DNA from: Streptomyces sp. NBC_00344
GTDB taxonomy: Bacteria > Actinomycetota > Actinomycetes > Streptomycetales > Streptomycetaceae
Length of the DNA: 64,000 bases
Reading direction: 5' to 3'
Assembly (NCBI RefSeq): GCF_036088315.1
Contig: NZ_CP107996.1
Location: 4,361,501 to 4,425,500 of the forward strand
Shown here: piece after piece, positions 7,470-16,974 of the stretch
How positions within the stretch are numbered: position 1 is the stretch's first letter
Layout of the letters: the number at the start of each line of letters is the position of its first letter
Notes under the pieces: model-generated
The model's database searches: none
Seen by the model: only the letters and a program-made list of their open reading frames with translations
What the model was told of the DNA's origin: nothing
Made by a program: the position numbers and the translations under genes

Positions 7470-9779
7470 CTACGGGATGACGTTCTCCCCCCGGAGGCCG
7501 CCGTTGGTGTTTCCGTCGCCCCCGCCGTTGTCGCCGCCCCCACCTGTGAGGCCTCCGATGACATCCGGGTTCTCGCCGGTGGGTGTTTCGGCCGGGGGTG
7601 CGGACGGCTCGGCCGGCCCGCTGGCGGTCGGTTCCGGCGTCGGAACCGTCGAAGGCTCATCGGACGAGGGGGCCGAGGACCCGGTGTCCGACGGGGGTTC
7701 GGAGGACTCGCCGGGTCCGATGGGCGGTTCCTGTTCCGCTCCCGGCTGGAGATCGAGGTCGAAGGGGGTGGCTTCGGAACCCTTCAGGGCGGCTGCCGTG
7801 TACTGGCCCCAGATCTGCGCGGGGGGCCCGCCGCCGTTGATGCGGGGCAGGCCGAGCGCCCCGTAGAGCGGCTTCTGTACGGCGCTGGTGGGGTCCTGGC
7901 CCATGACCGAGACGACGGTGGCCAGGTCGGGTGTGTAGCCGGCGAACCAGGCCGCCTTGTCGTCCTCGGCGGTGCCCGTCTTGCCCGCGGATGGCCGGCC
8001 CGACGACTGGGCCGCGCTGCCCGTGCCGTTCTCGACGACGCTCTGCAGGATGGATGTGGTGGTGTCGGCGGCCTGCCGGCTGATGGCCTGCTCGGTCTGG
8101 TTCTTGGGCAGCGAGAGGTTCTGGCCGTTCTTGGTGATCGCCTCCACCAGGGTGTAGGTGCCGTGCCTGCCGTGCCCCGCCAGGGACGCGTACGCCTCGG
8201 TCATGTCGAGGACGCTGGCGGTGGAGGGGCCGAGCGCGATGGACGGGGTGGGCGTGAGGTCCGGGGTGCTCCTGGGGATGCCGAGGTCGATGGCGGTCTG
8301 CTCGACCTTGGCGGGGCCTACGTCCTCCGCCATCTGTGCGAAGACGGAGTTGACCGACTTGTCGGTGGCGGTGCTGACCGGGATGTCGCCGTAGGAGGTG
8401 TCGTCCTCGTTGCCGGGCGAGTATCCGGTCGGCCCGTCGGGGCCCTGCACCATCCGGTGGTTGGTCCCGTCGTAGACCGTGTTCGGGGTGATCGGGCGGC
8501 CGTCCTGGGTGGTGGAGTCGTTCTCCACGGCCGAGGCGAAGACGTAGGGCTTGAAGGTGGAACCGACCTGGTAGTCGCGGCGGGTGGCGTTGTTGACGTA
8601 CTGCTTGGTGTAGTCGATGCCGCCGTACATCGCGACGACCTTGCCGGTTTCCGGGACCACCGACGCACCCCCGACCCGGACATTGCGGTCGGCGGCCCGG
8701 CTCTTGCTGAGTTTGCTGTTCACCTGGTCGTCGACCGCGTTGACCAGGGCGTCCTGCTTCTTGCGCTGCAGGGTGGTGGTGATGCGGTACCCACCGGTGG
8801 CCAGCGTGTCCTCGTCGACGACCTTGGTGGCGCCGAGAAAGTCCTTCACCGCCTGGATGACATAGCCGCGCTGCCCGGAGAGCCCGGACGAGGGCCTGGC
8901 CTTGCCGGGCACCGGGAACTTCATGGCGGCCCGCTCGGCCCGGCTGAGCCACCCCTTCTTGACCATGCCGTCGAGTACGTAGTTCCAGCGGGCCTCGGCT
9001 GCGGGCCGGTTCTCCGGGTGGACCACGATGTCGTACGCGCTGGGAGCGTTGAGCAGGGAGGCGAGGTAGGCGCCCTGCGGCACATCGATGTCCTGGACGT
9101 TCTTGCCGTAGTACGCCTGGGCCGCCGCCTGGATGCCGTAGGCGTTGCGTCCGAAGTAGCTGGTGTTGAGGTAACCCTCGAGGATGTCGTCCTTGCTCTC
9201 CTCGCGGTCCAGCTTGATGGAGATGAAGAACTCGTTGATCTTGCGGCTGATGGTCTGTTCCTGGCCCAGGTAGTAGTTCTTGACGTACTGCTGGGTGATG
9301 GTCGAACCGCCCTGCTTGCCCTTGCCGGTGACGGTGTTCCAGGCCGCGCGGATCATCGCCTTGGGATCGACTGCGGACTCCGCGTAGAAGTCGCGGTCCT
9401 CGGCGGAGAGCGCGGCGCGCTGGACGCCGAGGGGAATCTGGGAGAGCTGGACGTTCTCACGGTTGACCGTGCCGTCACGGGCGAGTTCGGAGCCGTCGGA
9501 GTACAGGTAGACATTGCTCTGCTTGGTGGCCGCGCTGTTGGCCGCGGGAATGTCGACCAGGTTGTAGCCGGCGAGGAAGCCGCCGATGAGCAGCAGCAGG
9601 ACGATCAGTACGGCTCCGAGGACCATCCGCCAGGTCGGCAGGGCGCGCCGCCATCCGGTGCGCCGGGGGCGCTTGCCGCGCGCCCCTTGTGTGCCGGGGG
9701 TGCCTTCGGGTGTCGGCGCGCCACCGGCGGTGGGGTCTCGGGGAGGCCAGCCGGGCTGCTCTGGCTGCTCGTGGCTCAC
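7470..9779 (-). CDS. class A penicillin-binding protein (transglycosylase/transpeptidase)
   Basis: Bifunctional peptidoglycan synthase of about 769 residues. A proline-rich cytoplasmic tail is followed by one membrane helix (MVLGAVLIVLLLLIGGFLAG). The GT51 glycosyltransferase domain has EDRDFYAESAVDPKAMIRA, GGSTITQQYVKN and RKINEFFISIKLD. The penicillin-binding domain has the SxxK serine in GSTFKPYVF, an SVN motif, and KTGTAEDDKAAWF. The C-terminal tail of about 80 residues is Pro/Ser/Glu/Gly-rich and probably disordered. GTG 9779 is chosen because GGAGAGACA precedes it; an ATG lies 7 codons earlier. It corresponds to SCO2897 by position. Confidence 0.93.
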   Translation of the reverse strand: MSHEQPEQPGWPPRDPTAGGAPTPEGTPGTQGARGKRPRRTGWRRALPTWRMVLGAVLIVLLLLIGGFLAGYNLVDIPAANSAATKQSNVYLYSDGSELARDGTVNRENVQLSQIPLGVQRAALSAEDRDFYAESAVDPKAMIRAAWNTVTGKGKQGGSTITQQYVKNYYLGQEQTISRKINEFFISIKLDREESKDDILEGYLNTSYFGRNAYGIQAAAQAYYGKNVQDIDVPQGAYLASLLNAPSAYDIVVHPENRPAAEARWNYVLDGMVKKGWLSRAERAAMKFPVPGKARPSSGLSGQRGYVIQAVKDFLGATKVVDEDTLATGGYRITTTLQRKKQDALVNAVDDQVNSKLSKSRAADRNVRVGGASVVPETGKVVAMYGGIDYTKQYVNNATRRDYQVGSTFKPYVFASAVENDSTTQDGRPITPNTVYDGTNHRMVQGPDGPTGYSPGNEDDTSYGDIPVSTATDKSVNSVFAQMAEDVGPAKVEQTAIDLGIPRSTPDLTPTPSIALGPSTASVLDMTEAYASLAGHGRHGTYTLVEAITKNGQNLSLPKNQTEQAISRQAADTTTSILQSVVENGTGSAAQSSGRPSAGKTGTAEDDKAAWFAGYTPDLATVVSVMGQDPTSAVQKPLYGALGLPRINGGGPPAQIWGQYTAAALKGSEATPFDLDLQPGAEQEPPIGPGESSEPPSDTGSSAPSSDEPSTVPTPEPTASGPAEPSAPPAETPTGENPDVIGGLTGGGGDNGGGDGNTNGGLRGENVIP

Positions 9780-10014
9780 TGTCTCTCCAGCGTCCGGCAT
9801 GCGGGTCATGAGTGTTGTAAGGGGCGATTCGCGGTGTACACCCATAAAACACTGTTGTGGCGCCCGTCCCGGACTGCCCGGTCTATCCGGTCGCGGGGTG
9901 CGACCCCCTTGGACTAAGGTCGTGCGCTTTGGTGCTGCGCGGATCCGCTCCCCGGCGGCGTATCGGGGGGAAGGCGCGGCGGCGCCCGGGGAGCGGCACG
10001 GGGAGGGGGCTCGT

Positions 10015-10815
10015 ATGCGGCTGTACGCGGTCGTGGCAGCAGGGGGGTTCCGGCGGTTCGCGACCTACCGGGTCGCGACGGTGGCCGGTGTGTTCACCAA
10101 CACCGTCTTCGGCTTCATCATGGCCTACACCTACATCGCGCTCTGGGACGAGCGCCCGCAGCTCGGAGGCTATGACCAGGCGCAGGCCCTCACCTATGTA
10201 TGGCTGGGCCAGGCGTTGCTCACCACCATGGCGCTGATGGGCGGCGGCTTCGAGGACGAGCTGATCGAGCGTATCCGTACGGGGGATGTCGCGATCGATC
10301 TCTACCGGCCAGCCGACCTGCAACTCTGGTGGCTGGCCGGTGACTTGGGCCGGGCCTGTTTTCAGCTCCTGGGGCGTGGCGTGGTGCCGATGGCGATGGG
10401 GGCGCTCGCCTTTCAACTCGCGCTTCCGTCCAACCCGTTCGTGTGGATTGCGGTTCTGCTCTCCATCGTCCTGGGGATGGTCGTCAGCTTCGCGATGCGT
10501 TATCTCGTCGCGCTGTCCGGCTTCTGGCTCCTCGACGGCGCGGGGGTGACGCAGATGGCCTGGCTCGCCGGGACGTTCTTCTCCGGGATGCTGCTCCCGC
10601 TGAACCTCTTCCCCGGCCTGCTGGGCGAGGTCGCCAGGGCGCTGCCCTGGTCCGCGCTGCTCCAGGTGCCGGCCGACATCATGCTCGGCAAGCGCACCGG
10701 CTGGGCTCTGCCGGGCGCCTACGCCTTCCAGCTCGGCTGGGCCGCCGCCCTGCTCGCCGCCGGGCGGATGCTGCAGTCCGCGGCGACCAGAAGGGTGGTG
10801 GTGCAGGGTGGCTGA
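10015..10815 (+). CDS. ABC-2 family exporter permease, subunit 1
   Basis: A 266-residue integral membrane protein with about six hydrophobic segments and the ABC2_membrane_6 style start (RFATYRVATVAGVFTNTVFGF). ATG 10015 follows GGGGAGGGGG. It overlaps the next permease gene by 8 bp and the ATPase follows, forming an ABC exporter operon of two half-permeases plus one ATPase, similar to daunorubicin/viologen-type efflux systems. Substrate cannot be told from the sequence. Confidence 0.88.
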   Translation: MRLYAVVAAGGFRRFATYRVATVAGVFTNTVFGFIMAYTYIALWDERPQLGGYDQAQALTYVWLGQALLTTMALMGGGFEDELIERIRTGDVAIDLYRPADLQLWWLAGDLGRACFQLLGRGVVPMAMGALAFQLALPSNPFVWIAVLLSIVLGMVVSFAMRYLVALSGFWLLDGAGVTQMAWLAGTFFSGMLLPLNLFPGLLGEVARALPWSALLQVPADIMLGKRTGWALPGAYAFQLGWAAALLAAGRMLQSAATRRVVVQGG

Positions 10816-11611
10816 GGGGCTCCGCGCCTACTGGCTGATCGCCGGGATGTGGATACGCTCGACGATGGCGTACCGGGCGTCGTTCCTGCTGACGGCCCTG
10901 GGGAATTTCGCCGCCACCGCTTTCGACTTCGTCGCGATCCTGCTGATGTTCTCGCATGTGAACAGCCTGGGTGGTTACTCGCTGGGCGAGATCGCCTTCC
11001 TCTACGGGGCTGCCGCCGCCTCGTTCGGATTCTCCGACCTGGTGATGGGTTCGATGGACCGTCTCGGCCGCCGGGTCCGTGACGGCACCCTGGACACCCT
11101 GCTGGTCCGCCCGGCCCCGGTCCTCGCGCAGATCGCGGCGGACCGCTTCGCCCTGCGCCGGCTGGGCAGGGTCACCCAGGGCCTGCTGGTTCTCGGCTAC
11201 GCGATCGGGGTCCTCGACGTCGACTGGACACCGGTGAAGATCCTCCTGGTGCCGGTGATGGTGCTCAGTGGCGCGGTGATCTTCTCGGCGGTGTTCGTGG
11301 CCGGTGCGGCGTTCCAGTTCTGGGCGCAGGACGCGTCGGAGGTGCAGAACGCCTTCACCTACGGCGGGGTGACGCTGCTGGAGTACCCGCCGACGGTCTT
11401 CGCGAAGGACCTGTTGCGGGGAGTGACCTTCGTGGTCCCGCTGGCCTTTGTGAACTGGCTGCCCGCGCTCTACGTGCTGGGGCGTCCTTACCCGTTGGAT
11501 GTGCCGCGGTGGACCGCCTTTCTGGGTCCCGTGGTGGCAGTGGCCTGCTGTCTGCTGGCCGGTGCGGCATGGCGGCTGGGCCTGCGGGCCTACCGGAGCA
11601 CGGGGAGCTAG
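10808..11611 (+). CDS. ABC-2 family exporter permease, subunit 2
   Basis: A 267-residue membrane protein with about six helices, homologous in layout to its upstream partner (AYRASFLLTALGNFAATAFDF at the N-terminus). The cytoplasmic loop DRLGRRVRDGTLDTLLVRPAP resembles the coupling helix region of ABC-2 permeases. The GTG start at 10808 lies inside the upstream gene (8-bp overlap), indicating translational coupling and a heterodimeric permease. Confidence 0.87.
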   Translation: MAEGLRAYWLIAGMWIRSTMAYRASFLLTALGNFAATAFDFVAILLMFSHVNSLGGYSLGEIAFLYGAAAASFGFSDLVMGSMDRLGRRVRDGTLDTLLVRPAPVLAQIAADRFALRRLGRVTQGLLVLGYAIGVLDVDWTPVKILLVPVMVLSGAVIFSAVFVAGAAFQFWAQDASEVQNAFTYGGVTLLEYPPTVFAKDLLRGVTFVVPLAFVNWLPALYVLGRPYPLDVPRWTAFLGPVVAVACCLLAGAAWRLGLRAYRSTGS

Positions 11612-11708
11612 GGGTGCCGCGGCCCCGGGACGATCCGGACGACACCCCCGGGGGGACGGGGGACGGGGAACGGGCCGGCGGGGACGGACCGCGTACGGCG
11701 GGCAGCAC

Positions 11709-11754
11709 GGATCAGCGGAACACCGGAACAGGGATCAGCGGAACACGGAACACC
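11709..11754. repeat. short direct repeats before the ABC ATPase gene
   Basis: GGATCAGCGGAACAC occurs at 11709-11723 and again at 11732-11746, with further GGAACAC copies around them, in the 160-bp spacer between permease 2 and the ATPase. It looks like slippage-derived low-complexity sequence; no function is evident. Confidence 0.5.
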
Positions 11755-11773
11755 AGGGGAGCGGAACCGTCCG

Positions 11774-12739
11774 ATGAGCAGCGACTTCATCACACTCGAC
11801 GCGGTCGAGAAGGTCTTCGAGGTCCGGCGCAGAGTCACCCGGCTGCGCAGGGAGAAGCAGCAGGTCCGGGCGGTGGACAGTCTCACCTTCGGCATCGCCC
11901 GGGGCGAGATGGTCGGCTACATCGGACCGAACGGCGCGGGCAAGTCCACCACCATCAAGATGCTCACCGGCATCCTCACCCCCAGTGCCGGCCGCCTGCG
12001 GGTGGCCGGCCTCGACCCGTCGAGGGAGCGCACCAGGCTGGCCCACCGCATCGGTGTGGTCTTCGGCCAGCGCACCACCCTCTGGTGGGACCTGCCCCTG
12101 CGCGACTCGTACCGGCTGGCCCACCGGATGTACCGCATCCCGGACGCGCGCTTCCGGGAGAACATGGACCGCTGTGTCGAACTGCTCGATCTCAAGGACC
12201 TGTTGGAGGTCCCGGTGCGCCAGCTCTCGCTGGGGCAGCGGATGCGCGGCGATATCGCGGCGGCTCTGCTGCATGATCCGGAAGTGCTCTATCTGGACGA
12301 GCCGACGATCGGTCTCGATGTCATCTCCAAGGCCAGGGTCCGTGGGTTCCTGCGGGACCTGAACACCGAGCGGGGCACCACGGTCCTCCTGACCACCCAT
12401 GATCTGACCGATATCGAGCAGCTCTGCAGGCGGGTGATGGTGATCGACCACGGCCGGCTGATGTACGACGGCGCGCTGGCGGGGCTGCACGAGGTGGGGG
12501 AGAGCGAGCGGATGCTGGTGGTCGACCTGGAGCGTGAACTGCCCGCGATCGAGACCCCGCTGGCCCGTACGGTGAAGGTCGAGGGCCCACGGCAGTGGCT
12601 CGCCTTCCCCGCTGCCGCGTCGGCAGCTCCGGTCGTCGCCGCGATAGCCGCCGGGTATCCGCTGGTGGATCTCTCGGTGCGGGAGCCGGACATCGAGGCG
12701 GTCATCGCAAAGATGTACGCCGAGCGTGGCCTTCAATAG
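11774..12739 (+). CDS. ABC exporter ATP-binding protein
   Basis: A 321-residue nucleotide-binding subunit that should energise the two ABC-2 permeases upstream. Walker A is GPNGAGKST, the signature is LSLGQRMR, Walker B is VLYLDEPTIGLD, and the H-loop is TTHD. The insertion VFGQRTTLWWDLP after the first Walker segment and the C-terminal regulatory extension (residues 230-321) are typical of ABC-2 exporter ATPases of the DrrA/NatA type. The 163-bp gap after permease 2 contains small repeats but no hairpin that would clearly split the operon. Confidence 0.93.
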   Translation: MSSDFITLDAVEKVFEVRRRVTRLRREKQQVRAVDSLTFGIARGEMVGYIGPNGAGKSTTIKMLTGILTPSAGRLRVAGLDPSRERTRLAHRIGVVFGQRTTLWWDLPLRDSYRLAHRMYRIPDARFRENMDRCVELLDLKDLLEVPVRQLSLGQRMRGDIAAALLHDPEVLYLDEPTIGLDVISKARVRGFLRDLNTERGTTVLLTTHDLTDIEQLCRRVMVIDHGRLMYDGALAGLHEVGESERMLVVDLERELPAIETPLARTVKVEGPRQWLAFPAAASAAPVVAAIAAGYPLVDLSVREPDIEAVIAKMYAERGLQ

Positions 12740-12748
12740 GCTGCCCCC

Positions 12749-13399
12749 ATGACGAACGAGCTCCCCGAGATGCGTGCATCCGATGCCGAACGCGAGCGTA
12801 TTGCCGAGTCCCTGCGGGAGGCCGTGGCCGAGGGGCGCCTCGACATGGCGGAGTTCGAACACCGGCTGGACGCCGCGTACAAGGCCCGTACGCACAGCGA
12901 GCTGGAACCGCTCGTACGCGATCTGCCGGCCCCGGCCCGTTCCGCCACCGCCCCCGCGCCGCAGGCGGGGGACGGCTGGGCGGCCCGTGTCGGCGGCCCA
13001 GCCACATCCAGCGGGGCCTTCGCGATGTGGGGAGGCTTCAACCGCAGGGGCGCCTGGACCGTCGCCGCTCGGTTCACCGCTTTCGCGATGTTCGGCGGAG
13101 GGAAGATCGATCTGCGCGAGGCCCGTTTCGAGGGCGGCGACGTGGTGATCCGGTGCTTCGCGCTCATGGGCGGGATCTCCGTGGTGGTACCCCCCGAGCT
13201 GCACTGCGACGTCAGCGGCTTCGGCTTCATGGGGGCCTTCGGCGACAAGGCGTCGGGCCCCGGCACTCCGGGGTCGCCCCGGGTGCGCGTCACCGGGCTG
13301 GCCCTGTTCGGCGGTATCGGGGTCGACCGGCGGATGACCAGGGCGGAGACGCGGCGGCTGAAGGAGCTGAAGAGGTCCGGGCGCAAGGAGCTGAGCTGA
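12749..13399 (+). CDS. DUF1707 / LiaF-like protein
   Basis: A 216-residue soluble protein. Residues 5-60 match DUF1707 (MRASDAERERIAESLREAVAEG, then RLDMAEFEHRLDAAYKARTHSEL). The C-terminal half has the glycine-rich, beta-rich pattern of the cell-wall-active-antibiotics-response (LiaF-like) domain: AMWGGFNRRG, FAMFGGGKIDLREARFEG, FALMGGISVVVP, and FGFMGAFG. No membrane helix is visible. The start is 9 bp after the ATPase stop, so it is probably co-transcribed with the exporter. The role is unknown; related domains sense envelope stress. Confidence 0.85.
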   Translation: MTNELPEMRASDAERERIAESLREAVAEGRLDMAEFEHRLDAAYKARTHSELEPLVRDLPAPARSATAPAPQAGDGWAARVGGPATSSGAFAMWGGFNRRGAWTVAARFTAFAMFGGGKIDLREARFEGGDVVIRCFALMGGISVVVPPELHCDVSGFGFMGAFGDKASGPGTPGSPRVRVTGLALFGGIGVDRRMTRAETRRLKELKRSGRKELS

Positions 13400-13487
13400 G
13401 ACACCCCGGGGACGCCGCCGGCATCCTTCGCGCCCGTACCGCGCGGCGCTCTCCCGACCGTAAGCCGCTCTCCGGCGCGCCGGTGCG

Positions 13488-14714
13488 TCAGGCCCGGGCC
13501 GGAACGGACCTGCTCAGCGAGTCCAGGCCGACCGCCGTGGCCATCGCCTCGAAGCCGGCGTCGCTGGGGTGCAGGTGGTCCCCGGAGTCATAGCGCTGAA
13601 GCAGCCGCTGCGGCGCGTACGGGTCGCGCAGCGCCTTGTCGAAGTCGACGACGGTGTCGAACACGTCGCCCGACCGGATGGCCGCGTTGACCTGTTCGCG
13701 TGCCGCCTCGAGCTGCGGGGTGACCCCGAAGTGGCCGCCGAAGGGCGTCAGCGTCGAGCCGACCACATGCAGCCCGCGGGCCCGCGCCCGCCGGGCCAGC
13801 TCCCGCAGACCGTCGATGATCCGGGGGGCGTCCGGCTGGTTCGCGGAGTGCAGGATGTCGTTGATGCCGAGGTCGATGACCACGGTCTTCGCACCGGACC
13901 GGCCGAGCACATCGCGGTCGAAGCGGGCCAGCCCGCTCTGCCCACGGCCCGGGAGGAGTACCCGGTTGCCGCTGATGCCCTCGTTCAGCACCCCGTAGTG
14001 GCCCGCGAGCCGCTGGGCGAGTCCGTCGGTCCAGCGGTGGTTGGCGCCGGTGGTGGCGGTGATGCCGTCGGTGATCGAGTCGCCGAAGGCGACGACCGCG
14101 CCGTGGGCCTGCTGGGTGTGGACGTCCAGCGCGGTGAGATAGCGCCAGTACGGACTCTCGGCGGTGGCGCCGCCGGTGGTGAGGTACGAGACCTGGCGGG
14201 CGTGCGGGTGATAGGTGACCGGGCCGCTGGGGGTGGGGGAGTAGACGGAGACCGTCACATCACCGTTGCCGGGGACCGGGATGCGGACGGCGTCGCTGAT
14301 GGTCTGTCCGCCGGCCGGGATGGTGACGTAGCTGCGGCCGTCGAAGGTGACTTCCCGCAGGGCGCCGTCGGAGGCGACGGATGACTCGGTGATGCGCAGG
14401 GGGCGGGTGCCGAAGAGGTTGGAGAGGGTGATCCGGGCCATCGAGCCGCCGATGCTGGTGTGCACGACGTTACGGATGGTGGTTCCCGGGAGACCGTTCG
14501 GGGTACCTGGTTCGGGGCCGACCGGCGCCGCCGACCAGGTGCCCACCCAGGCGCCGGAGGCGGGAATGCCGGAGGACAGCCTCGACGACGACTGGGACGT
14601 GCCTGCCGAGACTTTGGTGGCCGGTGTCCTCACCATGGTGAAGATCCCCACCGAAACCAACGTCACCACTGCCGCGAGAGCGGCCAGTAGGGCGTATCCA
14701 CGGTGCCTGGTCAT
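13488..14714 (-). CDS. secreted SGNH/GDSL-family esterase
   Basis: A 408-residue exported hydrolase. ATG 14714, with GAGGAGA upstream, gives an N-terminus with RHR and a hydrophobic core (YALLAALAAVVTLVSVGIF), a signal peptide or anchor. A beta-rich domain (WVGTWSAAPVGP) precedes the SGNH catalytic domain. The nucleophile serine is in VAFGDSITDG, Gly in LNEGISGNRV, Asn in DLGINDIL, and the Asp-His pair in DHLHPSDAGF. The family includes lipases and acyl- or acetyl-esterases; the substrate is not evident. Confidence 0.9.
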   Translation of the reverse strand: MTRHRGYALLAALAAVVTLVSVGIFTMVRTPATKVSAGTSQSSSRLSSGIPASGAWVGTWSAAPVGPEPGTPNGLPGTTIRNVVHTSIGGSMARITLSNLFGTRPLRITESSVASDGALREVTFDGRSYVTIPAGGQTISDAVRIPVPGNGDVTVSVYSPTPSGPVTYHPHARQVSYLTTGGATAESPYWRYLTALDVHTQQAHGAVVAFGDSITDGITATTGANHRWTDGLAQRLAGHYGVLNEGISGNRVLLPGRGQSGLARFDRDVLGRSGAKTVVIDLGINDILHSANQPDAPRIIDGLRELARRARARGLHVVGSTLTPFGGHFGVTPQLEAAREQVNAAIRSGDVFDTVVDFDKALRDPYAPQRLLQRYDSGDHLHPSDAGFEAMATAVGLDSLSRSVPARA

Positions 14715-14824
14715 GAGCGGTCTTTCTCCTCGGGAACTCGACGTGCGTCCCAGGAGTAGCTCTGACAGGGACAATACGTACGGGGGTGGTGCTGGTGCGC
14801 GAGAGGGCGAAGCAGGCGGAGCTG

Positions 14825-16147
14825 ATGGAACGTACAGAGTGGGAAGCCGGAGCAGACGGCGTCAAGGATGCTGCCCCGCTGGGCTCCATTGCCTACAGCG
14901 CGGCCGACGAGGAGAAGCGCCGTGGCGTCCGGCGGATGAAAACGACGGCCACCGGGCTTCTCCTGATGGTCTCTCTTATTTTCGCTCTTGCCACTTGGGC
15001 GGAACACACCGGGGCCGGTTCCTGGGCCGGATACGTTGCGGCGGCTGCCGAGGCGGGCATGGTGGGCGCGATGGCCGACTGGTTCGCCGTGACGGCACTC
15101 TTCCGCCGGCCACTTGGCCTCCCCATTCCTCATACGGCCATCATCCCCAACAAGAAGGATCAGCTCGGAGCGTCACTTGGTTCCTTCGTAGGGGAAAATT
15201 TTCTGTCACAAAATGTTGTACGCGCCCGGCTGCGCGCTCTGGGTATCGGCGGCAGGCTGGGGGCCTGGCTGGCGGAACCGGAACACGCCGACCGGGTGAC
15301 CGAGGAGCTCTCGACCGCGTTGCGCGGCGCCCTGACCGTGCTGCGCGACTCGGACGTCCAGGCGGTGGTCGGTGAGGCGATCAGCCGCCGTGCGGAGGCC
15401 GCGGAGGTGGCACCCGGGATGGGCAAAATGCTGGAAAAGATCGTCGCGGACGGCGGTCACCGGCGAGTCGTCGACCTGATCTGCTCCCGTGCCCACGACT
15501 GGCTGACCCTGCACTCGGACTCGGTGATGGACGCCGTCCAGGGCGGAGCACCCGGCTGGACCCCGCGGTTCGTGGACAAGAAGATCGGCGATCGCGTCTA
15601 CAGGGAACTGCTCCGCTTCGTCACCGAGATGCGCGACATGCCCGCCCATCCGGCGCGCGGCGCCCTGGACCGGTTCCTGGTGGACTTCGCTTCCGACCTG
15701 CAGTCGGACACCGAGACCCGGATGAAGGTGGAGCGGCTGAAGTCCGAACTGGTGAACCGCTCGGAGGTGCAGGACGTGATCGCCTCGGCCTGGGCCTCGG
15801 TACGCGCCATGCTCATCTCGGCGGCGGAGGACGAACAGAGTGAACTGCGTCTCAGGGCGCGGGCCTCGCTGCTCTCACTCGGCGCACGGCTGGCCACCGA
15901 CGGGCGGCTCCAGCGGAAGCTCGAAGGCTGGGTGGAGGACGCGGCAGCGTACCTCGTCACCACCTACCGGGACGAGATCACTTCGCTGATCTCGGACACG
16001 GTGGCCGGGTGGGACGGTGAGCAGACCTCACGCAAGATCGAGGCACACATCGGCCGTGATCTGCAGTTCATCAGGATCAACGGCACGGTGGTGGGTGCGC
16101 TGGCCGGCCTGGTGATCTATTCGGTGGCGCAGGCGCTGGGCGGGTAG
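14825..16147 (+). CDS. DUF445 membrane-associated protein
   Basis: About 440 residues. The N-terminal part has a membrane helix (TTATGLLLMVSLIFALATWA) and the DUF445 hallmark AAAEAGMVGAMADWFAVTALFRRPLGLPIPHTAIIP, split here over residues 75-110. A long helical region follows and a second hydrophobic helix (VVGALAGLVIYSVAQAL) is at the C-terminus. ATG 14825 has GGCGGAGC upstream; GTG 14786 would add 13 residues and cannot be excluded. The family function is unknown, and bacterial members are linked loosely to the envelope. It is divergent from the SGNH esterase. Confidence 0.85.
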   Translation: MERTEWEAGADGVKDAAPLGSIAYSAADEEKRRGVRRMKTTATGLLLMVSLIFALATWAEHTGAGSWAGYVAAAAEAGMVGAMADWFAVTALFRRPLGLPIPHTAIIPNKKDQLGASLGSFVGENFLSQNVVRARLRALGIGGRLGAWLAEPEHADRVTEELSTALRGALTVLRDSDVQAVVGEAISRRAEAAEVAPGMGKMLEKIVADGGHRRVVDLICSRAHDWLTLHSDSVMDAVQGGAPGWTPRFVDKKIGDRVYRELLRFVTEMRDMPAHPARGALDRFLVDFASDLQSDTETRMKVERLKSELVNRSEVQDVIASAWASVRAMLISAAEDEQSELRLRARASLLSLGARLATDGRLQRKLEGWVEDAAAYLVTTYRDEITSLISDTVAGWDGEQTSRKIEAHIGRDLQFIRINGTVVGALAGLVIYSVAQALGG

Positions 16148-16160
16148 CGCGCGCTCCTAC

Positions 16161-16186
16161 GCCTCGCCGGACATGTCCGGCGAGGC
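16161..16186. terminator. perfect-palindrome terminator
   Basis: A 26-bp perfect palindrome, GCCTCGCCGGACA followed by its exact complement, lies 13 bp after the DUF445 stop and upstream of the convergent small membrane-protein gene. It is a strong bidirectional terminator. Confidence 0.85.
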
Positions 16187-16253
16187 CGGTGTCCGCCGGT
16201 GGAGCGCCGCAGCGCCCGCCGCTCGGCGCCGGCTCGCGCCACCGCCGAGCGTG

Positions 16254-16562
16254 TTACGCGCTCTGCCCGCGGCGCGTCACCACGGTCGCCGTGACGGCCA
16301 TCGCGCCGGCCACCGAGAACACGGCGGGCCAGGCGCCGATCCGCTTGGCGAGCGGATGCGATCCGCCGAAGGCGGCCAGATAGACACCGGTGAGAGCGAG
16401 GGCCTTCCCGGTGCCGGCCTGCTGCTGCCACTGGCGGGCGGCGACCGCCCCGGCCGCGGCGAATGCGGCACCGCCGAGAGGGCGCTTCCTGGTCCAGCGG
16501 GCGACGGCGTAACCGCCGACGAGTCCGGTGGCTGCTACGGCTGCTGCGGGGATGTTCGGCAT
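16254..16562 (-). CDS. small membrane protein, function unknown
   Basis: A 102-residue protein starting MPNIPAAAVAATGLVGGYAV, with three or four short hydrophobic segments separated by basic loops (RWTRKRP, HPLAKR) and ending RRGQSA. The start ATG 16562 is chosen because upstream in-frame sequence has no membrane-protein character. It resembles conserved Streptomyces membrane proteins without a known role. It is convergent with the DUF445 gene. Confidence 0.7.
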   Translation of the reverse strand: MPNIPAAAVAATGLVGGYAVARWTRKRPLGGAAFAAAGAVAARQWQQQAGTGKALALTGVYLAAFGGSHPLAKRIGAWPAVFSVAGAMAVTATVVTRRGQSA

Positions 16563-16974
16563 ACGTCCGAGGCTAACGGTGAGCCCTTGCCCGCCGAACG
16601 CGGGGCCGGACACCGGGGCCGGTCGCGGCGGCCGGGCCCGCGAGCACATCCGGTCGTCCGCGCGGACATCCTCTGCCGCCCCGGTCGCACGAAGCCTCTG
16701 CGCGAGAGTCGTCGCCGCTGCCGTAATCCGTGCGCGAGCCGGGCCGCCCTCGGGCTACCTCGCGGGCGTGGCCTGATCTTCTGCACATCCAGTACCCGTC
16801 CGCCCCGCACCGGTGGGGTGGCAGGAACTGTCCGCCCTCACCGCACACCGGGAAACTGATCGTCGCGGTGCGGTCGGCCCGCGGTGGCCAATGATCAACA
16901 GAGCCGGTCCGCACCGGAGTTGCTGTGGCAGACTCCGTCGTCCGAGCGGTCACCCCTCTGCAACGGAGTCCGGC

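Noticed and set aside
11709..11754. CRISPR-like or iteron repeats
   Set aside because: Only two near-perfect copies 23 bp apart with no spacer regularity and no associated genes.
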